64,000 bases of DNA, from assembly GCA_002964805.2 (NCBI GenBank), contig PUDQ02000119.1, positions 1-64,000 on the forward strand. The letters are read 5' to 3'. The translations under genes were made by a program, and so were the position numbers. This stretch comes from Trametes villosa (Eukaryota > Basidiomycota > Agaricomycetes > Polyporales > Polyporaceae). The notes under the pieces were generated by a model, which saw only the letters and a program-made list of their open reading frames with translations, searched no databases and was not told the DNA's origin. Positions 52,800 through 63,482 of this stretch are shown piece after piece. Position 1 is the first letter of the stretch. Each line of letters begins with the position of its first letter.

Positions 52800-54054
52800 C
52801 ACAGCGCGGAAGTGAGTTCGAGCTAGGTACATCCATAGCCGGGTATGGGAGCTGGCAACATGTCGAGTGAATGCGTTGTGGTCTTATCGGAGGCCCTCAC
52901 TTCCTTACATTTCCGAGGCGAGACCGCTACCACATGTCGCCGCGCCCCTCATATCCCCCGTACGCTCCCTCTGCCCGTGTTTGGTACTCCCTGTCATCCC
53001 GATGCGCTCCCCCGCCTCCCGCCGCTCGCCTCCCACCGCTCGCCGCTCGCCTCCCACCGCTCGCCGCTCGCCTCCCACCGCTCGCCTCCCGCCCCACGCT
53101 TCTCGTTCCCCGTTCCCTGTTCCCTGTTCCCCGTTCCGTGTTCCCTGTTCCCCGTTCCCCGTTCCCCGTTTCCCGTTTCCCGTTTCCCGTTTCCCGTTTC
53201 CCGTTTCCCGTTTCCCGTTTCCCGTTTCCCGTTTCCCGCTTCCCGCCTCCCGCCTCCCGTTCCCGCCTCCCGACTCCTGTCCGCCTCACCTATTGTACGG
53301 ATACTCTGTAATACATGCGATTTTCCTCGAACCACTTACGTCCAATACCCGATCCGCAAGCCGTACGCGTCTCGTACAGACCGCGTCGTACATGTCGCTA
53401 CACGCGAGTGCTCATCCTGGGTTAGGGCGACCTCCTGCATTGATCCCCAGCGCCATGCTTCTCAAAGTATTCAATCTCGGTATGCCTAATCTGATTGCCA
53501 AGCAGTAATTCGCGTAGGAGGAGCGGTACGTACCATACGTCTGTTTGCTCTATGTGGTCCACCCCAGAAACTTGAAGCCATCGCCGTCAAGAGGGTAGGC
53601 TGCTCGCTCGAGGCGAGGCCGGGCTATGGAACTTGCTCGAGAAGAAGCGTGCCCACGAAGGGGCTTTGTAAACGCAAGCCGGAGGGTCAGTGTGCAGGAG
53701 GTTGCGCTTGAGCGGGTAGCATGAACTAGACTTGAGCGGTAGAGGTCCGGTCTGAAATTATAGCCTGCCGAGCCGATACATGCGGAATCCTGACTGTCGC
53801 CGACAGCCCTCGAGATGAAGTGGGACGGTCCTTGAAGTTGTGGATGCGAGCAGGACTTTTGAGGCGGGTCAAGTGGGTGAGTGAGTTAACTCAACCGACC
53901 GGGCCGAGTGAGGAGACGAAAGGCGTTGCGTCGGCGCTAGCGATCGACCTGTCCTGCGCTACGCAGCAGCCTGGAGCTTGCTCCTTTGTCCGATTCATCC
54001 AACACAAAATGCTCACCTTGCGCTCATCCTCCGCTTCCTCTCCCCCACTAAGAT
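52800..54054. repeat. Spacer with microsatellites (53025-53290)
   Basis: 53025-53100 repeats CTCGCCTCCCACCG units; 53105-53160 is GTTCCCTGTTCCC-type; 53160-53240 is about nine to ten TTTCCCG heptamers. All frames are open across it, which explains long spurious ORFs. The rest of the spacer holds no supported gene. Confidence 0.85.
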
Positions 54055-55341
54055 ATGCCCCCCATACTCGCCGTGTGCGCCCTCGCGCTACCCATCGCTA
54101 CCTTTCTCTACTTCTTGAGACGCTATTATTACGGGAGCTCCCTCTCGCGCGAAGCGTCATATCGATACGCCGCAGCCGCTGTGCTCAGGCCCCAACGCAC
54201 CACCGATCTCGAGATCTACGTGCCATGCCCGTCCGAAGGTCATTACAGTGGTGAGCCCACTATACTGAGGGAGTTCGCCGCCCAGTGAGTTCCTTTCACT
54301 CCCTGCTTAGAAGTCGCGAGAAGAGGAGCTTACGCCACCTCGTTATCACTACCAGCGCTGCTGACAGGCATGAGCCAACGGGTCCGAAGCGTCACAAGAA
54401 GCAAGAAGTTGCTACCGCTACGGTATCACGCCAGACAGAGAGCGCTCCCTCGTCAAGCTCCCTACCGTCTATCGCGGTCGATCCCCAACCGCATGCGCAG
54501 CATGCCTCGAAAGCAGCCCCAACGCTTCATCTGCGACCTCGATATCGTCCCTTGGAGATATCACCGTGTACTCAGACCTCAAGGGCAGATAATCGTGCAG
54601 CCCCTCGTACGTGTTCTCTGCATGGAACCTCGCTGCTTCTTCTCATCGACGCTCGCGTTGGGACTCAGTAGAAGCCGTTCCTTTGGACGTCGCGCAAAAC
54701 TCGGCGCCATCGCCGTCTATGCCTATCGCCGGCCCGTCTTCGCAAACCGCATCGGGAGGTAGTCGGTCAGCGGGTGACACTCCCGTGGGGAATCGTACGC
54801 TCTCTCGGGTACGTTGTCTTCGGCCATCCTTCCACGCGATTAGCTGAGATCCGAGTATACATAGAAGCTGAAAAGGTTGTCGATGACGCGGCCTGCGGCT
54901 GCAGAAGACGATGCTGCGGAAATTACGACCTCGTGGTTCCAGACGGAAGGGGAGGAACGCATCCCGTATCCGCCCACCTACCGCATCCCCCAAGAGAAGC
55001 TGACGATAGGTGACCTATTCTACCACAAGAACCCTTCCGACTGGCAGCAGTCTCAGCTTTGGATTTGGGTGGACGGCGACAACCATCGTCCTGAGTGGAA
55101 GGTAGTGGACTTGGGATATCGCCGCGCCGACGGTAAGTGCTTGTCCATGAGCAAGAAAGAGTACAGGCCGTCGTGGGTCGCGGAGGCGTGGTACAATCGA
55201 GCATGGCACCAATGTAAGTTTACGGGTTTCGCGCTACTCACACGCACTAAACCTATACACAGCATCCTGATGGCCTGCGGAACCCCGCCGTCAACCAGTT
55301 CTGCCGTCCCGGTCTCTGTTGCGCTGCGTGTTGCCGACTGA
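54055..55341 (+). CDS. Cargo gene 10: paralogue of cargo gene 9
   Basis: Starts MPPILAVCALALPIATFLYF, an N-terminal transmembrane segment, and reads to EPTILREFAAQ before a GTGAGT donor at about 54286. The next exon (acceptor about 54369) is Ser/Pro/His-rich and disordered. The C-terminal domain at 54880-55210 contains TSWFQTEGEERIPYPPTYRI, KLTIGDLFYHKNPSDWQQSQ, LWIWVDGDNHRPEWKVVDLG and YRRADGKCLSMSKKEYRPSW, matching gene 9 at IGDxF, QLWxW, W(K)xV and RxDGxxL. A last GTAAGT intron (55214) leads to a short tail ending at 55341. Middle splice sites are not certain. Confidence 0.6.
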
Positions 55342-55523
55342 GCATCGGGGTTTAGCGTACTTACGAACGTCTTGTGTCATGTTATATCAAGCTGCTTGTC
55401 CAACAAACGGCCCCCCTTTGTGCGCCAACGTGACCAAAGCGACTTCGTCAGTACGGCGCTCTTCCATGTCGCGCTGCTGCTGAGTGGCACATCACCGTAT
55501 ACCAACCACCATCACTTCCTACG

Positions 55524-57187
55524 ATGACCTCTAGCCCGAACTCTCGAGACCTTGTCGCTCCCCCGCCGAGTGTGCTGGATCCTAGGACCCGCCAGACATC
55601 CTGTCTGACGGTCGTGCCGTTCGGCGTCGACCCAGCAACCGACGAGCATGAAGACGATGCTCCCCCGTTCCGTTACATGGAGTATAGGCTCTCTCCGCGC
55701 GCTGTAGAGCAGCTAATAAGCATTGAGTAAGTTCCAAGCTCACTTTGGTGCTCGTTCCTCAAACTCACTCCGTATGAAGGGAGGCCAGGGGTACCGGGCC
55801 GGCGTGGGAGGCCAAGTACGGCGAGGCGCTAAAGGAGCTCGAAGAGTTGAACTCCGTCAGCGCCGCTCTCTTCAAGGCATATTTGAATCTGCAACGCCTA
55901 TACGTGAGTAGCGCGTAGTGTTGTAGTGCTACCGACTAACCGTCAAGGCAGGAAAGACATGATGCGCGATTTCTGACCGACGAGGAGGAACTAGTATCTG
56001 TCAGAGAGAACTGCGAGCAGAAGACGCATTCTACGCCATCTTCTCGACAGTTTCATGGTGAGTGTATACGTGCGCCGGGAACGACGCGTGATCTAACGCA
56101 ACACAGGCATATCAAGAGACGAGCACGCCATGCTACAGCAAAGCGTGTGTGACCTGGGGATACGCCTGGACGCTATGGAGCGCCGGATGAATGGCTTCAT
56201 GAGCCGCCTCGGGTTCGGCGAAGAGGGACTGCACGGCGGCCCCAAGGACATCATGACCACCCTGACCACTCTTACCAACTGGGCAGAGAAGATCGAGGAG
56301 AGGGTGGTTCAGCTCGAGTTCGACAGCGTATCCCCCAAATCGTCTGTCGGGCGTGTAGGGGACCGTTGCGGTAGTCCTTCGGATTTCTACCACCTGCCGT
56401 ACATCAATCCCGATATCGGCGACGATTCGGAAGTAGAATCACGTGCTGGCTGCTCGGCAACGTCAAACCCGGCCGGCTCCTCCAGCAGTCCGTCATTGGC
56501 CGACGAACTGTCATGGGCGGGAGCGTCGAAGTCGTCCAGTCCGGGAAACACCCAAGAGGTTCGGCCTCCCGTGACTGCTACGCTACACGCTCATCATGTT
56601 AGTCTACAGCGATGCCATTCATGCAGCAACGACTCGGATAATCCGAGTATCAAAGAGCTGCCAGGGTGTGTTACACGAGCTCAACGTTCGCCCGGGCCGT
56701 CGGACGCATCGCACGTGCGACCCCTACCGGTGCCACGCTCCAGCCCGCCAGCAGATTTTGTGTTGATGGTATCGGCCATTCTATTTGCGCACGTCTTGGT
56801 GAGTCTCTGGGCCCCTTCAACTGTGCAGCTCATCTGCAACACTCCGCGGCAGATACATGCTTTACGCGCTCTATATCCGAGACGCCAGGGGCGATCAACC
56901 CGGCCGTTACCAGTTCCCCACTTTAACGTGAGTAACTTCCGTTCATCTAGCCTCACGCCTCGCTCAGTCGGTACCAGACGCGAAGCCTTCAGGACGTCTA
57001 CATGATGCTACTGAAGGAAACGATACGATCCCATCCAATGGCCCTTCTCTACGCGTTGCTCGTCATCTTGCGGGGGCTACACATCGAGAGCCGGGAGATC
57101 GCTAGAGCCCCAACGGAGGTGGCTGATGCCGTCCCTTTTCAGAGTCTGCACCCCCTCTGGGACGACGCCATTCTGCTGTGCCATTAG
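55524..57187 (+). CDS. Cargo gene 11: coiled-coil protein with membrane segment near its C-terminus
   Basis: ATG 55524 (MTSSPNSRDLVAPPPS) to the GTAAGT donor at 55730. Next exons carry EAKYGEALKELEELNSVSAA with LFKAYLNLQRLY (to about 55909) and FLTDEEELVSVRENCEQ (about 55950-56058). A long exon from about 56106 gives EHAMLQQSVCDLGIRLDAME and TTLTTLTNWAEKIEERVVQL (coiled coils), a Ser-rich linker, and FVLMVSAILFAHVLVSLW (transmembrane, about 56757-56810). The last exon (from about 56990) adds MALLYALLVILRGLHIESRE and ends at TAG 57187. Anchor-near-C-terminus with coiled coils recalls nuclear-envelope adaptors, but I see no diagnostic motif. Confidence 0.6.
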
Positions 57188-57344
57188 CCTAGGATATCGC
57201 ACCCTGCCAATATAAGCCACATTCGCCCAATAGATCAAGTTGCGCGTTCGGGATGGACACCATGTGACCGTCGGTCCATCATCCAGGCTTATCCGTATGA
57301 TCTGGGCGATACGAACAGCGCTTGTCCTCTCTCCTCCACCTCGG

Positions 57345-60300
57345 ATGCCACCCTCGCCTCACCCTGACGGACCGCCTGACCAATATCTCTGCACTTGCAG
57401 CAAATGCAAGACCCGGAGATGGGCTGGCGTAAGTGGCACGCTGCACCCGGGGAGGCTTTTCAGAAAAGCCGCCACTGTCGACAACCATGAGGCCGACGAC
57501 GACATCCGCAAGAACGCGCTCAAGGACCAACAGGAAGAGCAGATTGCGGCTGCAATTTTTCTCTCTGCCGCGGCGTCATCGCAGCCACCGACGTCGTTAC
57601 CGGTGCGCCCGCGTGATCACGTCGACGACTCCTTCGCGAACGATTTCGGTGGTGGTCGCGTCGTGAGTAGCTCTATGTTCGCTCCTACGACGCCGTTCGC
57701 CTAATGTGTTATATATTGCAAGAATACTATTGCAGAGGAAGATGAGCCGCATGGAACGACCCCCTGCACTAACGCCGCTCATTCTGAGGTAAGCCTTGCA
57801 CGTTGTACGCTTATGAACGTCTTCACGAAGTCGGAACCATTAGGGCACATCTCCCTCTAGACGACCACACAAGGGGCGGCTGCAGCAGCTAAGTGTAATC
57901 GAAGGTCTACTGCAAGCGCAACATCGCCGGATCCCGGACCAGATGGACTTCCGTTTCGCATCAAAGCCCGTTGAAGTCGACGACCCAGTTCCTGACCTCG
58001 GGGTTGGCGGGGAGAACGCGGTGTATCTCAGCATTCGTGGGATGATCGCGGAACACTTGGCGCAGCTGGAGGCCCTGGAGGTAGTCGGGGATCACGACCT
58101 GGACCGGAGGCTGGAAGTCCTCAAAGCGAGGGCTAAGGACTATCTTGCTCTCCTCGAGCGACTCAAAGCGGACACCTGGTCTTTGGAGGTGGCCACTGTA
58201 GTGCTCTCTAAGCTTCGATCAGATGTAGGCCCTCTGGTAGCCTCTACGGGTGAGTTCGCCAATCTATCCGAACCGTGCGTCTTATCAAGTGGGGCGAATC
58301 ATAGATGATCGACGACCAGGCAGCTACGCCAGAACTCTCGAGCCGTGGCTGCTTGCGGGACTCCTCATGGCGGCTGTCCTTCATGCCCTCGCGGCTGCTG
58401 CACGTATTGACCTGCAGTACGTGCTCCAAACGCTACAGGCCATGATCTATGGTGCCTTCGTCTACTGCAATGTCTCCTCTCGTCTCCCCCCCTCCCTGTC
58501 CCACGATCAGCAGAAGCACCTCGACGCGCTTCCCTCGGACATCCGAACGGTCCTAACGAGACTAGGCTTGGAACCCGATATCATCCGCTACGCCGCCTGC
58601 CCAAAGTGTCACTACACGCACGCGCCCGACGGAGAGCGCAAGGGAAAGCCGTACCCGCTGCATTGCAGGAACAACGAGACGGATAGAGGGCCATGCAACG
58701 AGCCCCTTCTCGACGAGAACGGAGCGCCGTTGAAGCCCTATCCATATTACTCTGCCGTCTCCTGGCTTGCTACCCTTTCGACACGCTCGGACCTACTCAT
58801 GCTCGCGCGCGCTGCCTGGGGAACAGCAGCGCCACCATCTGCGTGGAGAGACATCTGGGATGCGCCGCTCCTACGGCAATTTCTGGGACCTGATGGCCAG
58901 ACGCCTTTCTCCGTGCAGCCGGACGGCTCCGTCCACCTCGTTTTCAGTCTCTTCATCGACTGGTTCAATCCGTACGGGAACAAGAAGGCTGGCAAGTCGC
59001 ATTTGATAGGCGCCATCTATCTGGTCTGTCTCAACCTTCCCCCTCATCTCCGCTATCGTCCCGAGAATGTCTACCTGGTTGCCATCATACCCGGTCCGCA
59101 TGAGCCCCAGTTGCATCAAATCAACAACTACATCCGCCCTCTCATCGACGAGTTCCTATCGCTCTGGCACAAGGGCCTCTTTATCAGCGACGGCACTACG
59201 GATTGGCTCATACGCGCAGCTATAGTACCGCTGGTGTGCGACCTCCCGGCGCTTCGCAAAACGGCGGGTTTCGCGGGACACTCCTCGCGCCGATTCTGCT
59301 CCTTCTGTCTCCTCAAGAAAGACCAGATTGACAACCTCGACCGCTCCAGCTGGCGACGTCGTAGTCGTGCCGATCATTACGAGTGCGCGCGACGGTGGCG
59401 GGACGCCGACACGGAGAAAGAGCGCGAGCGGCTTTTCGACAAGTACGGCGTCCGCTGGTCAGAGCTTCTCCGGCTGCCGTATTGGGATTCTACGCGCTTC
59501 GCATTGGTCGATGCGATGCATAACCTCTTCCTCGGGGAGCTGCGCCACCATTGTCGGGACGTCTGGGGTATCAACATCAAGGACAACGCCTCGGACAAGG
59601 CAAAGATCCCACCCCATTCACCCAACGAACAGCAGACCTGGCTTGACCACGTCGTGTTCTTCCTCAAGAAGGGCGTAAAGAGCAAGCTTACACGTGTGCG
59701 CAAGGGATACATCGTCGCATTGGCCGAACTCAACGGCGCAATCACCCCATCAAGCCAGATGTCGAAAGACAAGTGCATCGAGGCGCTGATGTCGTGGGTG
59801 CGTACATGTCCGAGTGTCTGAGTGCGAGTACAAGCGCCACAGCGGAGCTGACGAGTAGCCATACGCAGCGAAGAAGGAACGTGAACAAGGAGATCAAGGT
59901 CCCGCCTGTTCTCCCCCAACCCACTAGCGACTTCCACCTCATGCGCGGGGAGCACGATATCTCCAAATTCAGCATCCTCGACCATCCCACCGTGACCCAC
60001 CTTCGTCAGGATATCGTGAAGACGTTCCTACCGTCTTGGCTCGAGCGTCCCCCGCGCAACTTTGGGAGTGCCTCGCATGGGAAGCTCAAGGCTGACCACT
60101 GGCGTACGGTTTGCACCGTAAGCATGGTGATTACGCTGGTACGCCTCTGGGGGTCGTCGACGGCCTCAGCTAAGGAGAAGGCCCTTCTTGACAACTTCGT
60201 TCATCTCGTCTCCGCCGTCGACCTCGCTACGAGACGCTCTACCAATCCGGAACGAATCAACAAGTTCGATAACCATATGTCTCAGTACATAGCTGGCCTG

Positions 60301-61316
60301 CAGCGTCTGTTCGACTGGCACCATCTCGTCCCGAACCACCACCTCTCTTTGCATCTCAAGGAATGCCTGGAGAACTTCGGCCCCGTGCACGCCTGGTGGG
60401 CTTTTCCTTTCGAACGTTTCAATGGGCTTCTTCAAGGCTTGAACACGAACAGTAAATCCAGTGAGTCTCACCGCTTCACCTAAAGCATCGTACTGAGGTC
60501 CTGCTAGATGCGATGCCACTTACCTTCATGCGTTACTTCTACCTCGGCGCGAATCTTCGGTGGTTGATGGCGACGATCAAATGGCCAGATGTGCCCTACT
60601 TCGCTGGCATGGTCGCGGCCTTCAACAAGGCTTTCAAGAATGCTGCTCGCGGTACTCGTGTGGCCGACTTCCGTCCCCTGGCACGCGAAGGCCCCCCCGG
60701 AGACGTTCATGAGCATCAGCAGTACGTCGAGGCGAGGGCATCCACACTCCCTTCGCCCGTGTACGAATCGCTCCTGGCTCGCATATCGGCGCGAGCTGGG
60801 CCTACTGCGTTTACGTCCCTCTTTGCAGACTTGACGGACAAGCGACCGCGCCTATCCACGGAGGGCCAGAGCATCCCGTTCTTCGACGACGGCGTGCTTC
60901 GGTTTTCAACACACACGAAGCACAAGCACAACTCATTCATCACATTCACGACCTCGGAGGATTCACGGATGCCATACCCTCGAGCCGGACGCATTCGTGA
61001 TATTTTCCTTCACGTCCGCGTCGAGAATAGCGAACGCGTCGTCGAACCTTTCTTCGTGGTCGACGAGTATGTCCCACTCACACCGACGCACGCTGCGATG
61101 GACCCGTATAGGCAATTCGAAGACCTCCAGACGCGACTCTTCTACCAACGTCTCGAGCCTCAACCCAGGGTTCTCACGTTCGCAGATATTTCGGCACATT
61201 TCGCTGCTTTCTTGTACGAACCTGCCGACATCGGAGAACCATGCATCGTGGTTCGCTCATTGGATAGGGTACGTTCAATTTGCGCTTGGGAAACATATTC
61301 TGACGTGTGGATCTAG
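57345..61316 (+). CDS. Tnp2-type (CACTA) transposase, multi-exon
   Basis: ATG 57345 leads to YLCTCSKCKTRRWAGVSGTL, a cysteine-rich N-terminus. Exons: 57345 to about 57662; about 57736-57791; about 57843-58251; 58308-59797; 59869-60460; 60508-61316. Introns at 58252-58307, 59798-59868 and 60461-60507 keep phase. The core has a zinc-like block (YAACPKCHYTHAPDGERKGK then CNEPLL), LFIDWFNPYGNKKAGKSHLI, LVCLNLPPHLRYRPENVYLV with IPGPHEP, LPALRKTAGFAGH, CSFCLL and FALVDAMHNLFLGELRHH, and later WAFPFERFNGLLQGLNTN. These are hallmark blocks of fungal Tnp2 transposases, and the Asp-rich catalytic core appears complete. No internal stop was found, so it may be active. The last exon end is uncertain. 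Confidence 0.86.
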
Positions 61317-61612
61317 AGTTGAGTGCTGGGAGCCCTGTCACTGCCAGTGCATGTGCCTATGTATGCAGAACCACGAGGGCTGATGTTCAATAACTTCCAA
61401 TATGTTCGAACTTGGCGTAAGCATGATGGGAAGGGCACTGAAATAGGGCCCAGCGACAGGGCTCAAGATGGTACAGAATAGGTCCATGTGGGATGCAGCG
61501 GAGCGGTACGGCGCGTCGTGGTGCGTGGCGCAGCGCGTCGCGGGGCAGCACCGGGCGCATCGAGATGGCACAGCGCGGGTTGCACGTGTCGGAAGGGAGC
61601 CGCGCGGGGTCG
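61317..61612. other. Spacer between transposase and right arm
   Basis: No supported gene. GC-rich repetition begins at about 61490. Confidence 0.5.
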
Positions 61613-63192
61613 GGCGCGTCGGGATGGCGCGGGATACAGTGGCCCGCGCAAGAAGGGCGCAGTGAAGAGCGGCGCGACGTTGCGCGTCGTGGTGCGTGGT
61701 GCAGCTCGTCGCGGCGCGGCGCAGGGCGTTACGACGCGGTGCGGCGCGTTCTGGCGCGCGCTGCGCGGTCGCTAGTCGGTGGCGTGGCGTGGCGCGGGGC
61801 GACGTTGCGCGTCGTGGTGCGTGGTGCAGCTCGTCGCGGCGCGGCGCAGGGCGTTACGACGCGGTGCGGCGCGTTCTGGCGCGCGCTGCACGGTCGCTAG
61901 TCGGTGGCGTGGCGTGGCGCGGGGCGGGGTAGGGCGGCGGGCGCGTCGGGATGGCGCGGCGCAGAGCGTTACGACGCGGTGCGGCGCGTTCTGGCGCGCG
62001 CTGCGCGGTCGCTAGTCGGTGGCGTGGCGTGGCGCGGGGCGGGGTAGGGCGGCCGGCGCGTCGGGATGGCGCGGCGCAGAGCGTTACGACGCGGTGCGGC
62101 GTGGTGTGTCCGTGTTCTGGCGCGCGCTGCGCGGTCGCTAGTCGGTAGCGTGGCGCTGCGCGACGCGACGCGACGCGGAATGGGTCCGGGTGGTGCGGTC
62201 CGGTTCTGTGCAGACGCGGGTCGTTGCAGCGTCGAGTGGCGAGGGGTAGTGTTGCGGGACGTCGGGCAGCGCGGGTCGAGGCGTGCGGGGCCGCGGATAT
62301 TGGTGCAGCGCGGGGTGGGGCCATTCGGTGTGCGCGTGCGTCGGTGCAGCGCGGGGTGGGGTCGTTCGGTGTGCGCGCGGCCCCGCAGTGCGAGGTGGTG
62401 CAACCACCCTACTAGAGCCTCGTATGAGTCAGCCTACTGAGAGGTTGCGACGGCCCGTAGTAGGGCCGAGAGCATCTGTGGGTCCACCTACAACTAGTCG
62501 GCAACACACGTTCACCTAGCTCACCGGCGCGATTCTCCAAGGCACGACGTGAGGCGGGGATCGGCCTGGCGCGAGCGCAATGTGCCCGGACATGGCGGCA
62601 CCTGCAAACCGTGGTAGTCAAGCTGAAATGTCATAGTTTAAGCGTGACCTACCGTGGAAGTCTAACCCCCGCATGGCATTGCTGGGGTAGCGATGTGCGT
62701 GTCAGAGGATAAATGTAACATGGCTATAACATCGGCGTTTGACGATGAGATAGTTGAACTCACGCAATTGGCTATGACATGAGCAGCGCATGACTATAAT
62801 CTATATGGATAGGCAGGTAGTAGGGGTGCAATGGGCTTTGGGGGAGTTTACTTGGGCGCCTCATGTTATAGTCGGGCGACACGCTCTATGAAGGTTAATA
62901 GGCGCATTATGCGATAGGCGCGTCGCAGCTTATCTCAAGTTAACCTCAGCTTACGCTATAACACCGCGTTGAAGGCATGCGAAACGCACCTCTGACAAGG
63001 CTATAACACCGGGTCATCAGTCATTGTCGATAGTTAAGCTCTGCCCAGAGGCTATAGCGTCGGGATAGCTCCTTGATAGTTCAACTACAACTACCCCGAC
63101 ATAGGCTTGCTATAGCCGGGCCGTAGTTAAACGCCCGTTGAGGCTATGACATGGCTATGGGCCCCTGCGGATTCCCCCCCTTGCCTGCCGTG
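61613..63192 (-). repeat. Right terminal inverted repeat of the CACTA-like element
   Basis: Reverse complement of the left arm, starting at CACGGCAGG (63192) and running inward through the TATAGCC cluster (62700-63150) and the GC-rich minisatellite (about 61650-62150). It is roughly 180 bp shorter than the left arm, which I attribute to minisatellite unit number. Confidence 0.9.
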
Positions 63193-63195
63193 TGA
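63193..63195. other. Target site duplication TGA, right copy
   Basis: Partner of 35844-35846. Confidence 0.9.
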
Positions 63196-63477
63196 GGAAA
63201 GCAGACGACGAGGACCGCAGGGAGGACGAGGCGTGGGCCAAATATCCGACAACAAAAGCATTAAGTAAGCGAGCTATGGAGGAAACGAAATAAGCGCTGT
63301 GAAGCGTTCAGTAGGAAAACCCAGAAGGTTGAGAGTTCAATTCCAGCTGGTGCCGGCGCATTTCTGGGCGCCGGCGCCTAAGAATTCTAGAACAGGAAGG
63401 AGGCACCGCGCGCGAGCGCTGTGCAAAGTCTGAAGTCAAACGGACGCAAAGAACGCGAAGGATCACCACATTCAACA
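63196..63477 (-). repeat. copia 5' LTR, proximal 282 bp
   Basis: Matches 31181-31462 with about three substitutions. This is the promoter-side piece separated from its element by the 27-kb insertion, so transcription of the copia from its own LTR should now be blocked. Confidence 0.93.
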
Positions 63478-63482
63478 TCACC
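63478..63482. other. Target site duplication TCACC, right copy
   Basis: Pairs with 31038-31042 and proves the two copia halves belong together. Confidence 0.9.

Larger units (their letters stand above)
35847..63192. mobile_element. Giant CACTA-like (Tnp2) DNA transposon with cargo, 27,346 bp
   Basis: Starts CACGGCAGGCAAGGGGGGG and ends with the exact reverse complement. Flanked on both sides by TGA (35844-35846 and 63193-63195), and removal restores an intact 420-bp LTR. Ends beginning CAC, a three-base duplication, long inverted repeats with repeated subterminal motifs, and a Tnp2-type transposase all fit the CACTA/EnSpm class. The cargo between the arms includes SUN-domain and WD40-like genes and several families of unknown function. 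The element is younger than the copia it sits in. Confidence 0.93.
31043..63477 (-). mobile_element. Ty1/copia element, complete but split by a 27-kb insertion
   Basis: Minus-strand copia: 3' LTR 31043-31462, internal region 31463-35708, 5' LTR 35709-35846 plus 63196-63477. Both LTRs sum to exactly 420 bp (138 + 282 for the split one). The target duplication TCACC is present at 31038-31042 and 63478-63482. The LTRs differ at only about three positions that I can find (for example GGAACGCAG versus GGAAAGCAG), so insertion was recent. The internal part has gag, protease, integrase, RT and RNase H, with two frame breaks. Confidence 0.95.

Noticed and set aside
52845..53508. Three long overlapping ORFs across the pyrimidine-rich microsatellite
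   Set aside because: All three forward frames are open and encode only repeat peptides, an artefact of the heptamer repeat.
55524..57187. KASH protein as partner of the SUN protein
   Set aside because: The membrane segment is followed by more than 100 residues in my exon model and the C-terminus (DAILLCH) lacks the Pro-Pro ending typical of KASH peptides, so I did not call it.
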